DNA of 64,000 nucleotides from Chryseobacterium artocarpi (GCF_001684975.1 NZ_MAYH01000034.1:186001-250000); one strand, 5' to 3'. Counted from the stretch's first letter, positions 35,417 through 44,987 are shown. The notes: generated by a model not told the origin, from the letters alone. Numbers and translations are program-made.

Positions 35417-36784
35417 ATGAAAGTCAGAACCCGTCTTACCTTACTTTTTACCTTTGTCACGGCAATGCTGATGGTGTTTTATGGTATTGCGGTATATTAT
35501 TCTTCAAGTGAAGCAAGGGAAATTTCATTCTATGCTCAGCTGAGAAATGAAGCGGTGGCAAAGGCAAATCTTTTTTTCCAAAGTACATTGAGTGAAAAGG
35601 AAATGCATCGTGTTTACAAGAACAATACAAAAACCATCAACGAGGTTCAGGTAGCCATCTATGATCCGGAATTCAACCTGATTTATCATGATGACTCAAA
35701 GGTAGATTACGTAAAGGAAGATCCTAAAATGCTTTCTAATATTCAGAAAAAGAAAGAGCTCAGTTTCTTTATTGATGATCTACAAGCAATAGGAACCATT
35801 TATTCTCATAACGGAAAAGAATATCTGGTAACAGCAGCAGGATATGACCAATACGGATATAGCTCGATCAACCATTTATTAACCATCAGTATCATAGCTT
35901 TTATCAGCATTTTGATTCTGGTTTATCTGGCAGGAATATTTCTTTCAAAAAAAGCATTGAACCCACTCAGTGAAATGGTGAGCCAAATAAAAAAAATAAC
36001 TGCCGGAAAGTTACAATTACGTCTGAAAACAACAGGTGAAAAAGATGAACTTAATGAGTTAGCCCAAAACTTCAACGGAATGCTGGAAAGGCTTGAGAAT
36101 TCTTTTGATGCTCAAAAACATTTTGTTTCTAATATTTCACATGAACTTCGCACCCCGTTATCTGCCATTATTACAGAATTGGAACATTCTTCTGAAAAAG
36201 AACAGACACAAGAGGAATATCAACAAACTATTCAATATGCTTTGGATGACGCCAGAAATATGGTCAAATTATCCAACAGTTTAATGGATCTTGCCAAAGC
36301 GAGCTATGATCCTAATGAAATAAGTTTTTCTGAAATACGACTTGATGAAATTCTTCTGGAGTCTTATTCAAAGATAATAAAAGAGAATTCAGAATATAAA
36401 GTTTCTTTGAATATTGATAGCGATATTGATGAACCTCAACTCCTTCTACAAGGGAATGAATATCTGTTACAGGTTGCCTTCAACAATCTCATCGATAATG
36501 CCTGTAAATATTCTCCAATACACACATGCTCCATTGAAGTGAAAGGAGACTCAAAAACACTTTCAATCCAATTTATCAATACAGGAATTACTATTTCTCA
36601 GAATGACTTATTACATATTTTTGAGCCATTTTATAGAAGTGAAGATTCAACAAAGGAAAAAGGATATGGAATCGGGCTTTTTCTGACAGAAAAAATTATT
36701 CACCTGCATCATGCAACTATAAAAGTGGTCTCTGAAAATAATGAAACCGTATTTACAGTGATATTTGAAATTGAAACGACTTAG
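35417..36784 (+). CDS. HAMP-domain sensor histidine kinase
   Basis: This 455-residue kinase has two membrane segments (LLFTFVTAMLMVFYGIAVYY and ISIIAFISILILVYLAGIF) enclosing a ~120-residue periplasmic sensor, then a HAMP linker (KALNPLSEMVSQIKK), the DHp domain with phospho-acceptor His in NISHELRTPLSAII (about residue 241), and an ATPase domain with N box NLIDNACKYS and GYGIGLFL. It pairs with the preceding response regulator. Architecture is like CusS/CopS-type metal sensors, consistent with a metal-efflux target, but the ligand is not readable from sequence. Confidence 0.92.
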   Translation: MKVRTRLTLLFTFVTAMLMVFYGIAVYYSSSEAREISFYAQLRNEAVAKANLFFQSTLSEKEMHRVYKNNTKTINEVQVAIYDPEFNLIYHDDSKVDYVKEDPKMLSNIQKKKELSFFIDDLQAIGTIYSHNGKEYLVTAAGYDQYGYSSINHLLTISIIAFISILILVYLAGIFLSKKALNPLSEMVSQIKKITAGKLQLRLKTTGEKDELNELAQNFNGMLERLENSFDAQKHFVSNISHELRTPLSAIITELEHSSEKEQTQEEYQQTIQYALDDARNMVKLSNSLMDLAKASYDPNEISFSEIRLDEILLESYSKIIKENSEYKVSLNIDSDIDEPQLLLQGNEYLLQVAFNNLIDNACKYSPIHTCSIEVKGDSKTLSIQFINTGITISQNDLLHIFEPFYRSEDSTKEKGYGIGLFLTEKIIHLHHATIKVVSENNETVFTVIFEIETT

Positions 36785-37015
36785 TCTACCTCTTTTTGAA
36801 CCACAAAAGTCACAAAAGATTTTAAACACTTAAGCTATTTTAAGTAACAAGCTTTATGCATAAAAGTACACTTAAGTTTTGAAAAACCCTGATATTCTTA
36901 TCTAAAAACATCAGTGAAAACCATTGTAAATTAGCGCAAACTGTGGGAGCATAAAATAATACAATTATTTATCAAGAAATATAATAACCACAAATAGTTT
37001 AAATATTGAGCGGCT
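36785..37015. other. Intergenic region with degenerate interspersed repeat
   Basis: Contains GAACCACAAAAGTCACAAAAG near 36797 (tandem CACAAAAG units) and a degenerate relative of the CAGAT/CTGCG element near 36930-36955 (TTAGCGCAAACTGTGGGAGC). No gene seen. Confidence 0.35.
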
Positions 37016-37867
37016 TTAAGTATGAGAAGCTGCCGCTTTATTGAAAACGGTAGTTCCTATACTTGCCGCAATAACACAACTAATAGAAATCCACTGTAAA
37101 AAAGAAAGTTCTTCCGCTAAGAAAACTAATCCCGAGAGTGCCGCAAATGCAGGTTCCAGACTCATCAGAATACTGAAAGTTTTAGCTGGAAGCTTTTTCA
37201 GAGCCATCATTTCTAATGAAAATGGTAAAGCGCTGGATAAAATAGCAACCCCCAAACCTTTTATAAAAATGGTTGGAGTCATATTAAAAACCGCACCGTC
37301 CCAAATTGTAAAAGGAATAATCACAAGACTGGCAAATAGCATCCCCGTGGTTACAGCATCTTTTCCATCCATTATTTTAGAAACTTTTCCACCCATTACG
37401 ATATAAAGAGCCCAGAATATACCAGCAAGAAAAGCTAATCCAAGTCCTAACAAATCTATATGATCACTCTTCCACGGAACAATAAGCAATATTCCTACAC
37501 AAGCTAATAATGCCCATACAACGTCCAACACTTTACGGGACAATGCTAATGCAAGAAATAAAGGTCCTGCAAACTCAACGGTAACAGCTAATCCTAGAGG
37601 TATTCTTTGAATCGCCATATAAAAAATAAGATTCATAGCTGCCAGCCCCGTTCCATACATGGCGCAATATTTCCACTTTTGTGGTGTAAATTCTAAAAAT
37701 TTGGGACGATTAATGATGGTCAACAGAATTGCAGAAAGTACAATCCTCAAAGTAACGGTTCCAATAGCACCAATTGCCGGGAAGAGCTGTTTGGCAATAG
37801 ATGCTCCACCCTGTACGCAGATGATCGCTAAAAGTGTAGCAGGAATCGCTAAATTCGAATTTTTCAT
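37016..37867 (-). CDS. EamA/DMT-family transporter
   Basis: This 283-residue inner-membrane protein has ten predicted hydrophobic helices in two EamA repeats (for example ILLTIINRPKFLEFTP and LLGLGLAFLAGIFWALYIV). The family (RhtA/YddG-like) exports amino acids or other small metabolites. It lies between the two-component system and the efflux operon on the opposite strand, without an obvious link to either. Substrate unknown. Confidence 0.85.
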   Translation of the reverse strand: MKNSNLAIPATLLAIICVQGGASIAKQLFPAIGAIGTVTLRIVLSAILLTIINRPKFLEFTPQKWKYCAMYGTGLAAMNLIFYMAIQRIPLGLAVTVEFAGPLFLALALSRKVLDVVWALLACVGILLIVPWKSDHIDLLGLGLAFLAGIFWALYIVMGGKVSKIMDGKDAVTTGMLFASLVIIPFTIWDGAVFNMTPTIFIKGLGVAILSSALPFSLEMMALKKLPAKTFSILMSLEPAFAALSGLVFLAEELSFLQWISISCVIAASIGTTVFNKAAASHT

Positions 37868-38121
37868 TTCTAAAATTATATAATTTATAAAGACAACTTT
37901 TGGTATGAAACCAGGAAATAAAACAAGCTTTATTCTACAAAATTAATAATAGTATAGTAAAAAGCTGGACTTTTGCCAAATGTATTGAAATTTTATCTTA
38001 AAAAATGGTTACAGATGAAAGCTTTATTTCTTAATCTGTAACCATTAATCAATCTATACATAGCATCAAATAACACTATTAATTATATGATTCTTAATTT
38101 AAAAAGTCCTTTCCTCATTTT
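37868..38121. other. Intergenic region upstream of the efflux operon operator
   Basis: AT-rich; I see no gene. It separates the divergent EamA gene from the repeat array at 38122. Confidence 0.5.
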
Positions 38122-38160
38122 TTCTAATAAAATTCTAATAGCATTCTAAAGCTTTTCTAA
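38122..38160 (+). promoter_or_regulatory. Four TTCTAA direct repeats at 11-bp period
   Basis: TTCTAA begins at 38122, 38133, 38144 and 38155, an exact 11-bp period, ending 23 bp upstream of the TACTTTTG box. Direct repeats one helical turn apart on one face of DNA are the known binding pattern of PhoB/OmpR-type response regulators. The nearby OmpR-type regulator (34708-35406) is the obvious candidate. Confidence 0.65.
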
Positions 38161-38183
38161 CGGCTTAAAAAAGCCACTCTTCC

Positions 38184-38191
38184 TACTTTTG
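38184..38191 (+). promoter_or_regulatory. -7 box of the mgtC-efflux operon
   Basis: TACTTTTG matches TAnnTTTG exactly. No good -33 box is visible, as expected for an activator-dependent promoter with the repeat array in its place. Confidence 0.6.
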
Positions 38192-38211
38192 CACTGTAAA
38201 AAATAAAGCAC

Positions 38212-38247
38212 ATGGACGCAGATCCTTACAGTAATTATCAATCTTAA
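38212..38247 (+). CDS. Candidate leader peptide MDADPYSNYQS
   Basis: An 11-codon ORF starts about 15-20 nt after the predicted transcription start and ends 62 nt before mgtC. Its N-terminus Asp-Ala-Asp-Pro is acidic with proline, the type of sequence that destabilises ribosomes at low magnesium in the mgtL leader of enterobacterial mgtA. A role as Mg-sensing leader is inference; a chance ORF of this length is quite possible. Confidence 0.3.
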   Translation: MDADPYSNYQS

Positions 38248-38309
38248 AAGCTTTAGTTGTATTCACTTTTCCCGTACAGCTTACAGGCTTTATAAAAAAA
38301 GGAAAAGTT

Positions 38310-38792
38310 ATGAATACATTTGAATTTACACTTCGTTTATTGACTGCATTCTGTTTAGGAGCCGGCATAGGTTTCGAAAGACAGTGGCGTAAAAAAAATG
38401 CAGGTCTTCGCACCAATACTTTAGTTTGCATAGGCTCCGCAGCATTTGTACTGATTGCCATCAGAATTGGTGGTGATGCAGCCGGAAGAATCACCTCTTA
38501 TATCGTCAGCGGAATTGGTTTTCTTGGTGGTGGTGTGATCATGAAAGATGGGCTTACCGTAAGAGGATTGAATACCGCAGCTACCTTATGGTGTTCCGCA
38601 GCAATAGGAGCATTATGCGCTCTGGGATATCCAAAAGAAGCACTCATTACCGTCTTTTTCATTGTTTCTACCAATATATTTCTACGCCCTACTTTATCTA
38701 CCCAAAAGGAAGCACGAAGTAAAAAGCTGGTCATTAACAAGAAAAAGAATAATACAAAACCAAAAATCAGCAACAGTACTCAATTTTATTAA
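38310..38792 (+). CDS. MgtC/SapB-family membrane protein
   Basis: This 160-residue protein has the MgtC core: RLLTAFCLGAGIGFERQWR, GLRTNTLVCIGSA, SGIGFLGGGVIMKDG and GLNTAATLWCSAAIGALC, with four to five membrane helices, and no C-terminal ACT domain. The tail is Lys/Asn-rich. MgtC proteins aid survival at low Mg2+ and modulate ATP synthase or phosphate uptake; SapB-type members are less understood. It is first in an operon with an RND metal-efflux system (4 nt to the adaptor gene), an unusual association that suggests a cation-homeostasis role. Confidence 0.85.
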   Translation: MNTFEFTLRLLTAFCLGAGIGFERQWRKKNAGLRTNTLVCIGSAAFVLIAIRIGGDAAGRITSYIVSGIGFLGGGVIMKDGLTVRGLNTAATLWCSAAIGALCALGYPKEALITVFFIVSTNIFLRPTLSTQKEARSKKLVINKKKNNTKPKISNSTQFY

Positions 38793-38796
38793 GATC

Positions 38797-39894
38797 ATGA
38801 AAAGAATAATCTTAAGCATTATCATACTTTTTGCAGCCTCATGCAAAGACAATGTACCTCAGCAGTCTCCGGAACAGGAAATTATTGTTAAAAATAATCA
38901 GGTTACCATCCCAGAGAGCAGTCCTATTTTAAAGAAAATTAAAACTTTAACTGTCAGTGATCAGGAATATAATCATGACATTACTTCTGTAGGAACCATA
39001 GAAGCGATACCCAATAATTACGCAGAGATAGCAAGCCCTTTTTCAGGAAGAATAACCAAGGCTTTTGTTAATATTGGTCAGAAAGTAAGTGCCGGAAGTC
39101 CTTTATTTGAAGTGCTCTCATCAGGCTATCTGGATGTACAGAAAGAATATTCTGACGCGTTGAATGAAGCGGGTTTGGCAGAAAAAAGATATAAACGCCA
39201 ACAGGATCTTGTAAAACATGGCGTAGGTATACAGAAAGAACTGGAAGAAGCAGAGACCGAATTTAAAAATAAAAAAATCTCACTGTCCAATGCATCTACA
39301 GCTTTAAAGATTTACAACAGTCAAAGTAAAGGTTCCGGAGGATTGATTGTAAGGGCTCCTATTGCCGGAGAAGTTATTTCCAACAAAATTGTTACCGGAC
39401 AATATCTCCGTGAAGATGCTGAACCCGTAATGATTGTTGCTGAACTTTCAAAAGTTTGGATCTCCGGAGAAGTCAAAGAAAAAGATCTTCGTTTTATCAA
39501 AAATGGAGATCAGGTATCCGTGAAAGTCAATACCTATCCTGACAGAGCCATTACTGGAAAAGTATACCATATTAACGACTGGGTAGATGAAGCTACACGA
39601 AGTATCAAAGTTTTAATAGAATGTAATAATCTCGACAGAACATTAAAACCCGGCATGTTTGCCACTATCATCTATTCTACCGATTCTGAAAACACAATTA
39701 TCATCCCTACCTCCGCACTGATGCAAAAAGACGACAATCAATATGTATGGATCAAAACAGGAAAAAATCAATTTATGAAGCGTAATGTGACGACTACTGA
39801 AGCTTCGGAGAAAACCGTAAAGATCACATCAGGGCTAAAATCCGGCGATGAGATCATGACAACAGGAGGAATCTATCTTTTGGATGTAAAATAA
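38797..39894 (+). CDS. RND efflux periplasmic adaptor (CusB/CzcB-like)
   Basis: The ATG at 38797 gives a 365-residue lipoprotein (IIILFAASCKDN). The order is membrane-fusion protein barrel-sandwich (SPFSGRITKAFVNIGQKVSA), helical hairpin (YSDALNEAGLAEKRYKRQQD), second half-motif (IVRAPIAGEVISNKIVTGQY), beta-barrel (VWISGEVKEKDLRFIKNG) and membrane-proximal domain. It links the inner-membrane pump to the outer-membrane channel encoded next. His/Met-rich metal-binding N-terminal segments of some CusB proteins are not evident. Confidence 0.92.
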   Translation: MKRIILSIIILFAASCKDNVPQQSPEQEIIVKNNQVTIPESSPILKKIKTLTVSDQEYNHDITSVGTIEAIPNNYAEIASPFSGRITKAFVNIGQKVSAGSPLFEVLSSGYLDVQKEYSDALNEAGLAEKRYKRQQDLVKHGVGIQKELEEAETEFKNKKISLSNASTALKIYNSQSKGSGGLIVRAPIAGEVISNKIVTGQYLREDAEPVMIVAELSKVWISGEVKEKDLRFIKNGDQVSVKVNTYPDRAITGKVYHINDWVDEATRSIKVLIECNNLDRTLKPGMFATIIYSTDSENTIIIPTSALMQKDDNQYVWIKTGKNQFMKRNVTTTEASEKTVKITSGLKSGDEIMTTGGIYLLDVK

Positions 39895-39936
39895 ATGTTC
39901 ATTGAGGAAGTTTAAGCTTCCCATTAAAGTGAGAAT

Positions 39937-42900
39937 ATGAAAAAGTTATTAACAGTTTCCATACAGAAAAAGTGGCTTATACTGGCTCTTTTTATATTAT
40001 TAGGATTTTTTGGATATTATTCATGGACTAAGCTTTCCGTTGAAGCTTATCCCGATATTGCAGATACTACTTCACAGGTTGTAACACAGGTACAGGGCTT
40101 GGCTGCTGAAGAAGTAGAACAACAGATTACCATTCCTCTGGAAAGAGCTCTCAACGGAATTCCCGGAATGCACGTGATGCGAAGTAAAAGCACGTTCGGA
40201 CTATCCATGATTACCATCGTTTTTGATGACGGTATTGATGATTATTGGGCTAGACAGCGTATCCAGGAAAGGCTTGCTGAAGTTTCCTTACCTTATGGAG
40301 CACAGCCGGGTTTGGATCCTTTAACCTCGCCCGTAGGAGAAATTTACAGATACGTGATTGAAAGTGACAATCATAGCTTAAGAGAACTTACCGATCTTCA
40401 GAATTTCGTTATTATTCCCAGAATAAAACAGGTCTCAGGGATTGCAGATGTAACCAATTTTGGAGGGATTACCACTCAGTTTCAGATCGAACTTGATCCC
40501 AATAAACTTGAGCAATACGGTCTTTCTTTAGCAGAAATTATTGAAACAATCAGTAAAAACAATGCCAGTGCAGGAGGAAGTATGCTTCCCCGTGGAGATC
40601 TGGCGTATGTAGTTCGTGGAATAGGATTGATCAAAAATCTTGACGATCTTGGAAAAACCGTTGTAAAGACCGAAAAAGGAGTTCCTGTTTTTTTAAATGA
40701 TATCGGAACTTTAAAATATGGGAACCTTGAACGTAAAGGAATCCTTGGGTTTACCGATAGAAACAGAAACTATAATGAAAGTGTAGGTGGAATCGTCTTA
40801 TTATTAAAAGGACAAAATCCGTCACAGGTTTTGATTGGCGTACATGAAGCAGTAGATGAACTCAACAAAAATATTCTTCCGGCTGGTGTAAAAATTCATA
40901 CCTATCTGGACAGAACTGATCTAGTAAAAACAACTCTTAATACGGTTTCTCATACATTGACGGAAGGCATTGTATTAGTCATTATTATATTGATTGTATT
41001 CCTTGGAAGCTGGCGTGGGGCTCTTTTAACGGCGATCACCATTCCATTTTCACTTCTTATTGCTTTTATTTTAATGCATTTTACCAATATTCCGGCAAAC
41101 CTTCTTTCATTGGGAGCCATAGATTTCGGGATTATTGTAGATGGTTCTATTGTAATGCTGGAAGCTATTTTAAGACAGAGAGAGGAACATCCCGACAAAG
41201 AACTGGAAGAGAAAACAATCATTCAAAAAGCCACTGAAATTGCGAAACCGATATTCTTTTCCGGAATTATCATCATTACGGCTTACCTGCCTTTATTCGC
41301 ATTTGAAAGAGTGGAAAAAAAATTATTTACTCCCATGGCATTTACAGTAGGATACGCATTATTAGGAGCTTTAGCAGTAGCTTTACTATTAATTCCCGGG
41401 CTTGCTTATATGATTTACAGAAAGCCCAGAAAACTTTATCACAACCAATGGCTTGAAAAAGTAAGCAATGCTTATGGAAAAGGAATTGATAAAATCATGT
41501 CCGCACCAAAAAAGATTTTCATTCCAGCCGGAATTGTATTACTGGGAGCCGGAATTCTTTCCTACAGCGTGGGTAAAGATTTCTTACCGGAACTTGACGA
41601 AGGATCCATCTGGTTGCAGGTACAGCTTCCACCCGGAATTTCTCTGAAAAAAGCACAGGAAATGAGTGATTCTCTCCGTCTCAGAACTATGAAACATTCC
41701 GAAGTCACTTACATCATGGTACAGGCAGGACGTAATGATGATGGTACCGATCCATGGACAGCTTCCCACTTTGAAGTATCCGTAGGAATCAAACCTTACA
41801 AAGAATGGGCATCAGGAAAAACAAAAGCGGACCTCATCAAAGAACTTGCAGAAGATTACAAGGAAATGCCAGGCTTTACAGTTGGTTTTTCCCAACCAAT
41901 GATTGATGGAGTAATGGATAAAATATCCGGAGCCCACAGTGAATTAGTGGTAAAAATCTATGGTGATGATTTCGCAGGAACAAGACAGGTTGCCGAAAAT
42001 GTTCTTTCATTACTAAAAACTATTCCCGGTTCCGCAGATCTTGCCATTGATCAGGAGCCCCCGCTTCCTCAATTGCAAATTATTGCCGACAGAAATAAAA
42101 TCGCACAATACGGACTGAACGTTTCCGATGTTACTGATCTTATTGAAACCGCTCTTGGAGGAAAAGCCGTCTCGCAAATTTTCATTGGTAACAAAGTGTA
42201 TGATATTTCCTGCCGCTATGTGGAAAACAGCCGTAATACTCCTGAAAAAATAGGAAACCTGATGCTTGCTTCTTCATCAGGAGCCAAAATTCCTCTTTCA
42301 CAGATAGCAACCGTAAAATTAAGTACAGGGGAAAGCACCATTACCAGGGAAATGAATAAGAGACATCTTACCGTAAAACTCAATCTGAGAGGTCGAGATC
42401 TTACATCATTCCTCAACGATGCACAAAAAAGCATTGAAAAAAACATCCGTTATGACCATGAAAAATACCAGATCAAATGGGGCGGACAATTTGAAAATAA
42501 AAACAGAGCTTATTCAAGGCTTGCAGTTATTGTTCCTTTAGCATTGGCTGTGATGTTCCTTTTACTTTATGGTGCCTTTGGAACTTTCAGACAGGCATTG
42601 ATTTTAATGAGTATTATTCCGCTTGCTTTATTTGGAGGAATGCTGGCGCTCAATATCAGGGGAATGTCATTGAATGTTTCTTCCGCCGTAGGTTTCATTG
42701 CCTTATTTGGAGTTGCCATTCAAAATGGAGTGATCATGGTTTCCCATATCAATACGCTCAGAAAAGGAGGAGTTCCATTGAAAGCATCGGTTATCCAGGG
42801 AGCAAAGGACCGCTTCAGACCCGTATTGATGACAGCATCCGTAGCAATTATAGGATTATTACCGGCATCACTTGCTACAGGCATTGGATCAGATGTACAA

Positions 42901-43032
42901 AGACCTTTGGCTACCGTCATTGTGTATGGATTGATGTTCTCTACTTTCCTTACCCTTTTTGTACTTCCTGCCATTTATTATTTAGCTGAATATCGTTTTG
43001 AAAAACAAAATGCAACATCTCATGAAATCTAA
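39937..43032 (+). CDS. CusA/CzcA-family heavy-metal RND efflux pump
   Basis: This 1031-residue inner-membrane pump has the HME-RND hallmarks: SVEAYPDIADTTSQVVTQVQ, QITIPLERALNGIPGM, long periplasmic loops after TM1 and TM7, and a TM4 segment SLGAIDFGIIVDGSIVMLEA containing the proton-relay Asp residues. It exports metal cations (Cu, Ag, Zn, Co, Cd or Ni in known members) using the proton gradient. The metal cannot be assigned: no clear pair of CusA-type Met ligands was identified by eye. It is the third gene of the operon. Confidence 0.93.
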   Translation: MKKLLTVSIQKKWLILALFILLGFFGYYSWTKLSVEAYPDIADTTSQVVTQVQGLAAEEVEQQITIPLERALNGIPGMHVMRSKSTFGLSMITIVFDDGIDDYWARQRIQERLAEVSLPYGAQPGLDPLTSPVGEIYRYVIESDNHSLRELTDLQNFVIIPRIKQVSGIADVTNFGGITTQFQIELDPNKLEQYGLSLAEIIETISKNNASAGGSMLPRGDLAYVVRGIGLIKNLDDLGKTVVKTEKGVPVFLNDIGTLKYGNLERKGILGFTDRNRNYNESVGGIVLLLKGQNPSQVLIGVHEAVDELNKNILPAGVKIHTYLDRTDLVKTTLNTVSHTLTEGIVLVIIILIVFLGSWRGALLTAITIPFSLLIAFILMHFTNIPANLLSLGAIDFGIIVDGSIVMLEAILRQREEHPDKELEEKTIIQKATEIAKPIFFSGIIIITAYLPLFAFERVEKKLFTPMAFTVGYALLGALAVALLLIPGLAYMIYRKPRKLYHNQWLEKVSNAYGKGIDKIMSAPKKIFIPAGIVLLGAGILSYSVGKDFLPELDEGSIWLQVQLPPGISLKKAQEMSDSLRLRTMKHSEVTYIMVQAGRNDDGTDPWTASHFEVSVGIKPYKEWASGKTKADLIKELAEDYKEMPGFTVGFSQPMIDGVMDKISGAHSELVVKIYGDDFAGTRQVAENVLSLLKTIPGSADLAIDQEPPLPQLQIIADRNKIAQYGLNVSDVTDLIETALGGKAVSQIFIGNKVYDISCRYVENSRNTPEKIGNLMLASSSGAKIPLSQIATVKLSTGESTITREMNKRHLTVKLNLRGRDLTSFLNDAQKSIEKNIRYDHEKYQIKWGGQFENKNRAYSRLAVIVPLALAVMFLLLYGAFGTFRQALILMSIIPLALFGGMLALNIRGMSLNVSSAVGFIALFGVAIQNGVIMVSHINTLRKGGVPLKASVIQGAKDRFRPVLMTASVAIIGLLPASLATGIGSDVQRPLATVIVYGLMFSTFLTLFVLPAIYYLAEYRFEKQNATSHEI

Positions 43033-44281
43033 TTTTTTAATCATATTATTTTGTACTGCAACTGGTATTTTCACCAAGGCACAATCTGAAAATGAGCCTA
43101 TCTCCTTCAATGAGTATCTGAAGTATGTAAAGGATAAAAACCTCGGGCTAGCTGCACAGAAGTACAATGTCAGTATTGCAGAAGCCTCTATCCTTACTGC
43201 CGGAATTTTTCCTGATCCTCAAATAGAAATGGAAACCTCAAACAACGGGGTTTCCAAGGACATGGGATATACTATGGGCGGAGCAATCAGCTGGACTCTT
43301 GAACTGGGTGGAAAAAGAAAAGCAAGAATAGAAACAGCAAAAAATGAAGCTGAATATTCCAAATTACAGCTACAGGATTATGTAAGAAATCTGCTTGCTG
43401 ATGCTACCTTAAGTTATATTGAAGCTTTAAAATCAAAAGCCTTACTGAACGTTCAGAAAGAATCTTATCAAAGCATGCTTAAGCTGGCAAAATCCGATAG
43501 TATCCGATACAAATTAGGAGACATTTCAAAAGTTACTTCCCAACAAAGCAGACTGGAAGCCACTTCTTTGCTTAATGAAGTTTATCAGCTTGAAGGAGCT
43601 CAACAACAATCGATCACTGCTTTGTCAGATTTTATTGGCAGCGACAGCACTGGAAAAGAAGTCACAGGAAATCTCAATTCTTTTAACAGAAGCTATACGT
43701 TGAATGATCTTATCATCAATGCCTTCAACGAAAGAGCAGATCTTTTAGCTTCAAAACAGAATATCAATACTGCAGCGAGCCGAATTAAACTTGAAAAAGC
43801 CAATCGTGTCATAGATTTAGGATTAAGTGCTGGAGCAGGACACAACACCGTTGCCAATAATGAAATAGCACCTTCACCTGCTGTCAACACCGTAAAATTA
43901 GGGATTAGTGTTCCTTTAAAATTCTCAAATCGAAGGAATGCAGATTTAAAAATTGCAGAAATGAGCTACTCTCAGGCAGAAACAGAATACAAACAGATTG
44001 AAAACAGTATTCGAATGGAAATTACTCAGGCTTATCAACAGTATACTTTTGCACAAAAACAGCTGCAACAATTTGACAATGGCATGTTAACAGAAGCTGA
44101 AAGTATATTAAAAGGAATTACTTACAGCTATCAGCGTGGAGAAAGTTCTATTCTGGAAGTTCTCAATGCCCAAAGAACATACAACGAGCTTCGTCAGAAT
44201 TATTTCCAGCTCCTTGCTGACAATGCTTCTGCTTTAATTGATCTTGAACGTAAAGCAGGAATCTGGGATATTGATTTTTAA
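43022..44281 (+). CDS. TolC-family outer-membrane efflux channel
   Basis: I place the start at ATG 43022 (MKSNFLIILFCTATGIFTKAQ signal peptide), overlapping the pump stop by 11 nt; ATG 43010 is an alternative. The ~419-residue protein has the two long helical-barrel repeats of TolC/CusC (ALKSKALLNVQKESYQSML; SYQRGESSILEVLNAQRTYN). It forms the outer-membrane duct of the tripartite pump. A bidirectional terminator follows. Confidence 0.9.
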   Translation: MKSNFLIILFCTATGIFTKAQSENEPISFNEYLKYVKDKNLGLAAQKYNVSIAEASILTAGIFPDPQIEMETSNNGVSKDMGYTMGGAISWTLELGGKRKARIETAKNEAEYSKLQLQDYVRNLLADATLSYIEALKSKALLNVQKESYQSMLKLAKSDSIRYKLGDISKVTSQQSRLEATSLLNEVYQLEGAQQQSITALSDFIGSDSTGKEVTGNLNSFNRSYTLNDLIINAFNERADLLASKQNINTAASRIKLEKANRVIDLGLSAGAGHNTVANNEIAPSPAVNTVKLGISVPLKFSNRRNADLKIAEMSYSQAETEYKQIENSIRMEITQAYQQYTFAQKQLQQFDNGMLTEAESILKGITYSYQRGESSILEVLNAQRTYNELRQNYFQLLADNASALIDLERKAGIWDIDF

Positions 44282-44338
44282 AAAGCGGGAATATTTTTAA
44301 TAATAAGCTCGCAGAAACACAATAGTAACTTCATACCT

Positions 44339-44377
44339 AAAAAAGCCCTGACATCCATATGATTCAGGGCTTTTTTT
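44339..44377. terminator. Bidirectional terminator after the efflux operon
   Basis: AAAAGCCCTGA and TCAGGGCTTTT arms with A and T runs on both sides terminate the efflux operon and the convergent DUF1801 gene. Confidence 0.8.
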
Positions 44378-44831
44378 ATTTCTTATACTTAGATTCATAA
44401 ATATCAATCCAGTCTTTTACTGTCATCTTTTGACTCAGTTCCGCAATCAATTCAAAAGGAATATCTTCCGGGTTTTTAAAACGTACACATGATTTCCCCA
44501 TGTCCAGCTTCTTTTTGGAATGTTTCGGATACTCTGCAACAAACCAATCTAAAAGCTCCGGACGGGAATACAACCCCATATGATATAAAGCTATAAAATT
44601 CTTTTGTGAAGCCAGATTGATAAACGGCAAAGGAGTATTTGGCGTACAATGATAGCCCGCAGGATAAGTTTCTAAGGGAACAACCCACCCTATCATTCCG
44701 TAATTGGAAGTTTCTTCAAAACCTTTTGGTAAATTGTCATTAATTGCATCAAAAAGTTTCTTAAACGGCTCCTGTCTTTCTTCAGGTATCTTAGAAAGAT
44801 AATCTTCTAATGAGTTCGATAGAATTTGCAT
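44376..44831 (-). CDS. DUF1801 (YdhG-like) protein
   Basis: This 151-residue cytoplasmic protein has the DUF1801 pattern: SLEDYLSKIPEERQEPFKKL at the start, then YGMIGW, NFIALYHMGLY, and DMGKSCVRFKNPEDIP near the end. The fold is known from structural genomics; the biochemical role is not. It is a single gene whose terminator is shared with the convergent efflux operon. Confidence 0.8.
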   Translation of the reverse strand: MQILSNSLEDYLSKIPEERQEPFKKLFDAINDNLPKGFEETSNYGMIGWVVPLETYPAGYHCTPNTPLPFINLASQKNFIALYHMGLYSRPELLDWFVAEYPKHSKKKLDMGKSCVRFKNPEDIPFELIAELSQKMTVKDWIDIYESKYKK

Positions 44832-44931
44832 TTTCAGTGAGTTTTTAGATTTTCAAATTAACAAAAATTATTAATTGATTGATTATTTTTTAAGGATAAA
44901 GTTGATTTTCAACTTTTACACCTTATATCAT

Positions 44932-44963
44932 AAAAAAGCGGCAATACAAAGATGTACTGCCGC
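44932..44963 (-). terminator. Terminator of the FN3/T9SS protein gene
   Basis: GCGGCAaTAC and GTActGCCGC form a 10-position stem with one mismatch, followed on the minus strand by TTTTTT. Confidence 0.75.
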
Positions 44964-44987
44964 CCAACTTTACTTACACTAAAAAAA

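Noticed and set aside
37041..37406. 121-codon plus-strand ORF opposite the EamA gene
   Set aside because: Antisense shadow of a membrane protein gene; no promoter, start context or family pattern.
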